Shown here in pieces: positions 61,807-64,000 of a stretch of DNA of 64,000 bases (position 1 is its first letter; each line of letters opens with the position of its first letter). Origin of the DNA: Streptosporangium pseudovulgare (GTDB taxonomy: Bacteria > Actinomycetota > Actinomycetes > Streptosporangiales > Streptosporangiaceae); assembly GCF_014648055.1 (NCBI RefSeq), contig NZ_BMQJ01000006.1, forward strand, positions 310,001 through 374,000, in the 5' to 3' direction. The translations under genes were made by a program, and so were the position numbers. Below the pieces are notes generated by a model, which worked only from the letters and a program-made list of their open reading frames with translations, searched no databases and was not told the DNA's origin.

Positions 61807-63032
61807 CCGGCCGTCCGGCGGCTGTCCGCGTCGCGGGGAAGGACCACCGTCACGACCAGGCCGCCGCCCTCCCGGGGACGGGCCGTGACGTCGCCGCCGT
61901 GGGCGAGGGCCACCGAGCGGACGATCGACAGGCCCAGCCCCGCGCTCCGCGCCGTGACCACGCGGTCGGCGCCGAGCCGACGGAAGGGCTTGAAGAGCGT
62001 CGGGACGTCGTAGGGCGGTACGGCGGGTCCGCTGTTGCCGACCTCGACCTCCACGTGCTCGTCGGAGACCGTACGGCTGGCCACCCGCACCCAGCCGGAA
62101 CCGTCGCCGACGTTGTGCCGGATCCCGTTCTCGACCAGGTTGTGCACCAGCCGCTCCAGCAGCAGGGCGTCCCCCCGGGTGGGCGCGGGGCCCGCCGTCT
62201 CCCGTACGGTTACCCCCGCCTGCTCCGCCTCCGCGGCGGTCTGCTCCACCACGTGGGAAACCACGTCGGCCAGGTCCACCGGCGACCGGTCCGTGATCTC
62301 GTGCTCGGCGCGTGCCAGCAGCAGCAGCCCCGAGATGAGCCGCTCGTGCCGGGCGCTGATCTCCAGGAGGCTCTCGCCCAGTTGTACGACGTCCGCCGAG
62401 GCTGATCTACGGTGCATGGCGAGTTCGACGAGGGCACGGGTGAGCGTCAGCGGGGTGCGCAGCTCGTGCGAGGCGTTGGCGACGAACCTGCGTTGCCCGT
62501 CGAAGGAGCGGTCGAGCCGTTCGACCATGGTGTCGAAGGTGTCGGCGAGCTCCTTCACTTCGTCTCCCGGCCCGCTCAGGGCGATCCGCTCACGCAGGCC
62601 GTGGTCGGCGACGGGGGCGGCGGCGATCCGCCGGGCGGTCTCGGTCACGCGGTGCAGTGGGGCGAGCACCCGCCCGGCGATCACCCAGCCGAGGCCCGTC
62701 GCGGCGGAGCCGACCACGGCCAGCGCGACGGCCCCCTGGATGAGCAGCGACGTGACGGCCGCGTCGTTCAGCCTGTCCTTCTGCTCCCGCAGCCACTGCT
62801 CCGCCGCCGGGCCCGTCAGCACGTCGCCGTCCTTGGCGATCAGCGTCAGCCGCCTGTGCCGGCCGTCGGCGGAGGTGTACCGGTCGTCGAAAGACTGCGA
62901 AAGCTGCTGGTTGAACAGCAGGTAGGTGACACCGAGCAGGATCAGCCCCGTGACGAGGAAAACGGCGCCGTAGACGAGGGTGAGCCGGGCCCGCAGTGTG
63001 GGCGACCGGTGCGGCGACGTAGGGAAGATCAT
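61518..63032 (-). CDS. OmpR-system sensor histidine kinase with extended antisense tail
   Basis: A protein of 504 residues. Two TM helices (LVYGAVFLVTGLILLGVTYL and LLIQGAVALAVVGSAATGLG) flank an extracytoplasmic loop. HAMP follows, then the phospho-His in NASHELRTPLTL and the GHKL ATPase with N-box ENGIRHN and G-box SAGLGLSIVRSVA. The kinase core ends near residue 408 (VVTVVLPRDADSRR). The frame then runs about 95 residues further, antisense to the DUF2812-type gene, rich in Pro, Thr and Ala. That tail looks non-homologous and may be an artefact of a lost stop. It starts overlapping the response-regulator stop. Confidence 0.88.
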   Translation of the reverse strand: MIFPTSPHRSPTLRARLTLVYGAVFLVTGLILLGVTYLLFNQQLSQSFDDRYTSADGRHRRLTLIAKDGDVLTGPAAEQWLREQKDRLNDAAVTSLLIQGAVALAVVGSAATGLGWVIAGRVLAPLHRVTETARRIAAAPVADHGLRERIALSGPGDEVKELADTFDTMVERLDRSFDGQRRFVANASHELRTPLTLTRALVELAMHRRSASADVVQLGESLLEISARHERLISGLLLLARAEHEITDRSPVDLADVVSHVVEQTAAEAEQAGVTVRETAGPAPTRGDALLLERLVHNLVENGIRHNVGDGSGWVRVASRTVSDEHVEVEVGNSGPAVPPYDVPTLFKPFRRLGADRVVTARSAGLGLSIVRSVALAHGGDVTARPREGGGLVVTVVLPRDADSRRTAGQRSRRASDHRAAAAPPTTATPTATPAANPAPSSPEPADPMKPTTTHPATTVRSTKATRISRNRALKNSRPPGAGGGEPISAAGPTEAAPGRLKYS

Positions 63033-63685
63033 GCGATCCGGTATCCCGCGCCCGGCACCGTACGGATGACCTGTGGTTCACCCAGTTTGCGGCGGAGCTT
63101 GAGGATGGTGAGACGCACCGCGCCGGTGAACGGGTCGGCGTACTCGTCCCACGCCTTCTCCAGCAGCTGCTCGGCGGAGACCACGGCCCCGTCGGCGCGC
63201 AGCAACTCGGACAGGACGGCGAACTCCTTCTTCGAGAGCGGGACGTACCGCTCGTCCCGGAAAACCTCCCGCCGCGCTGGGTCGAGGGTGATCCCGCCCC
63301 GCCGCAGGACCGGAGGGGCGGCCGGCCGGGATCGCCTCCCCAGCGCCTGGACACGGGCGGCGAGCTCGGCGAACGCGAACGGCTTGGCCAGATAGTCGTC
63401 GGCGCCCAGGGACAGGCCGGTCACCCGGTCACCGATCTCCGCGGCGGCGGTGAGCATCAGCACCCGCGCCGCCGACTCCGAGGCGACCAGTTCTCGGCAG
63501 ACGTCATCGCCGTGCACGAGCGGCAGGTCCCGGTCGAGGACGACCACGTCGTAGTCGTTGACCGCGATGCGCTCCAGCGCGGCCTCGCCGTCGTGCACGG
63601 TGTCGACCGCGTGCGTCTCCTCGCGCAGCCACTCCGCTATCGCGCCGGCCAGCACGCGTTCGTCCTCCACCACCAGTACCCGCAT
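63029..63685 (-). CDS. OmpR-family response regulator
   Basis: A protein of 218 residues. The receiver domain has MRVLVVEDERVLAGAIAEWL and the phosphoacceptor Asp in VVVLDRDLPLVHG. Lys follows in DYLAKPFAFAEL. The C-terminal winged helix includes LSKKEFAVLSELLRADG and the DNA-binding ILKLRRKLGEP. ATG 63685 is preferred. It overlaps its kinase by four bases and is divergent from a secreted-protein gene. A GGCGTTAACGCC palindrome lies between them. Confidence 0.95.
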   Translation of the reverse strand: MRVLVVEDERVLAGAIAEWLREETHAVDTVHDGEAALERIAVNDYDVVVLDRDLPLVHGDDVCRELVASESAARVLMLTAAAEIGDRVTGLSLGADDYLAKPFAFAELAARVQALGRRSRPAAPPVLRRGGITLDPARREVFRDERYVPLSKKEFAVLSELLRADGAVVSAEQLLEKAWDEYADPFTGAVRLTILKLRRKLGEPQVIRTVPGAGYRIA

Positions 63686-63746
63686 CGCGGTCTCGTGCCC
63701 CCTCTCGTCGCCTACGGGGAGATGGTGGCGCATGCGATGTTTGCTC

Positions 63747-63758
63747 GGCGTTAACGCC
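63747..63758. promoter_or_regulatory. Perfect palindrome between the OmpR regulator and the divergent secreted-protein gene
   Basis: GGCGTTAACGCC is a perfect 12-base palindrome in the shared divergent promoter region. It is a candidate binding site, with no direct proof. Confidence 0.35.
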
Positions 63759-63947
63759 TGTCACCCGGGGCCGAGGCCGGCTGTCCGGCTCCGGCTCCGG
63801 CTGTGCGGCGCCGGTGGAAACGGCCCGGAAACACGCCTCGCTGTTGCATCCGCTGTCGAACGCTCCGCCCCGGACGCGGACGTTCCGAACACACCCGGCG
63901 TTCCGGATGACCGGCGCGGCGACGCCGGCTCCGGAGAGGAGGACGAC

Positions 63948-64000
63948 ATGCGATTTCCCGGCGCGCTGGCGGTGGTCCCGCTGGCGCTCACCCTGACTCT
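63948..64000 (+). CDS. Start of an exported protein (runs off right edge)
   Basis: Only 17 codons are visible: MRFPGALAVVPLALTLT. The run of hydrophobic residues after one Arg is an N-terminal signal peptide start. ATG 63948 has GGAGG five bases upstream, so the start is convincing. It is divergent from the OmpR two-component genes and is a plausible target of that system. The product cannot be named. Confidence 0.65.
   Translation, partial: MRFPGALAVVPLALTLT

Overview
The window is very GC-rich, with Streptomyces-like codon use, GTG and TTG starts and short overlapping genes. It carries families typical of filamentous actinobacteria: DivIVA-like coiled coil, DUF3073, DUF2795, WXG100/YbaB pairs, CsoR, PadR and HutC/GntR regulators. 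I infer an actinobacterium, perhaps of the Streptosporangiales. The order is a guess from gene content.

Layout. 1-7.6 kb: a truncated MerR gene, a methyltransferase, a TIM-barrel isomerase with a TetR regulator, a membrane Fe-S oxidoreductase, a glycosyltransferase pair and csoR. 7.7-12.9 kb: hypothetical genes, a gamma-carbonic-anhydrase-like hexapeptide protein, a DivIVA-like coiled coil and a GntR regulator. 13.4-24 kb: dienelactone hydrolase, kynureninase, a secreted low-complexity protein, a DUF2293/MmcQ pair, pyruvate:quinone oxidoreductase (poxB), a STAS protein, an SDR, a glycosyltransferase reading in frame into DUF2795, and a selenocysteine tRNA. 24.2-39.7 kb: an accessory type VII-secretion-like island. 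It has two divergent gene sets with WXG-like and YbaB/EbfC-like proteins, an SseB-like protein, and one giant 3347-residue protein. The giant protein has a WXG-like N-terminus, a long linker, repeated Gly/Ser-rich modules, an HExxH motif and a C-terminal LysM. A small Cys-rich protein follows it. 39.7-44.8 kb: a selenocysteine formate dehydrogenase operon (alpha with in-frame UGA and SECIS hairpin, Fe-S beta, NrfD-type anchor). 44.8-47.6 kb: a NarL-type two-component system and a membrane protein. 47.7-53.5 kb: selD divergent from selA-selB, then a formaldehyde dehydrogenase. 53.8-64 kb: DUF3073, two SDRs, a decayed glycosyltransferase, an endonuclease-Q-like PHP protein, an ASRT-like protein, an alpha/beta hydrolase, a CPBP protease, PadR plus a DUF2812-like protein, an OmpR two-component system, and the start of a secreted protein.

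How the genes fit together. The selenium genes form a complete set within about 28 kb: tRNA-Sec, SelD (selenophosphate), SelA (Ser-to-Sec conversion), SelB (Sec elongation factor) and one visible client, FdhA. A glutathione-independent formaldehyde dehydrogenase lies just after selB and would make formate, so formaldehyde to formate to CO2 is plausible here. The most unusual item is the giant WXG/LysM/HExxH protein. I read it as a type VII-exported polymorphic toxin or wall-acting effector, with small WXG/YbaB partners and a candidate Cys-rich immunity or accessory protein. No type VII secretion core genes (EccC, EccD, mycosin) are in the window.
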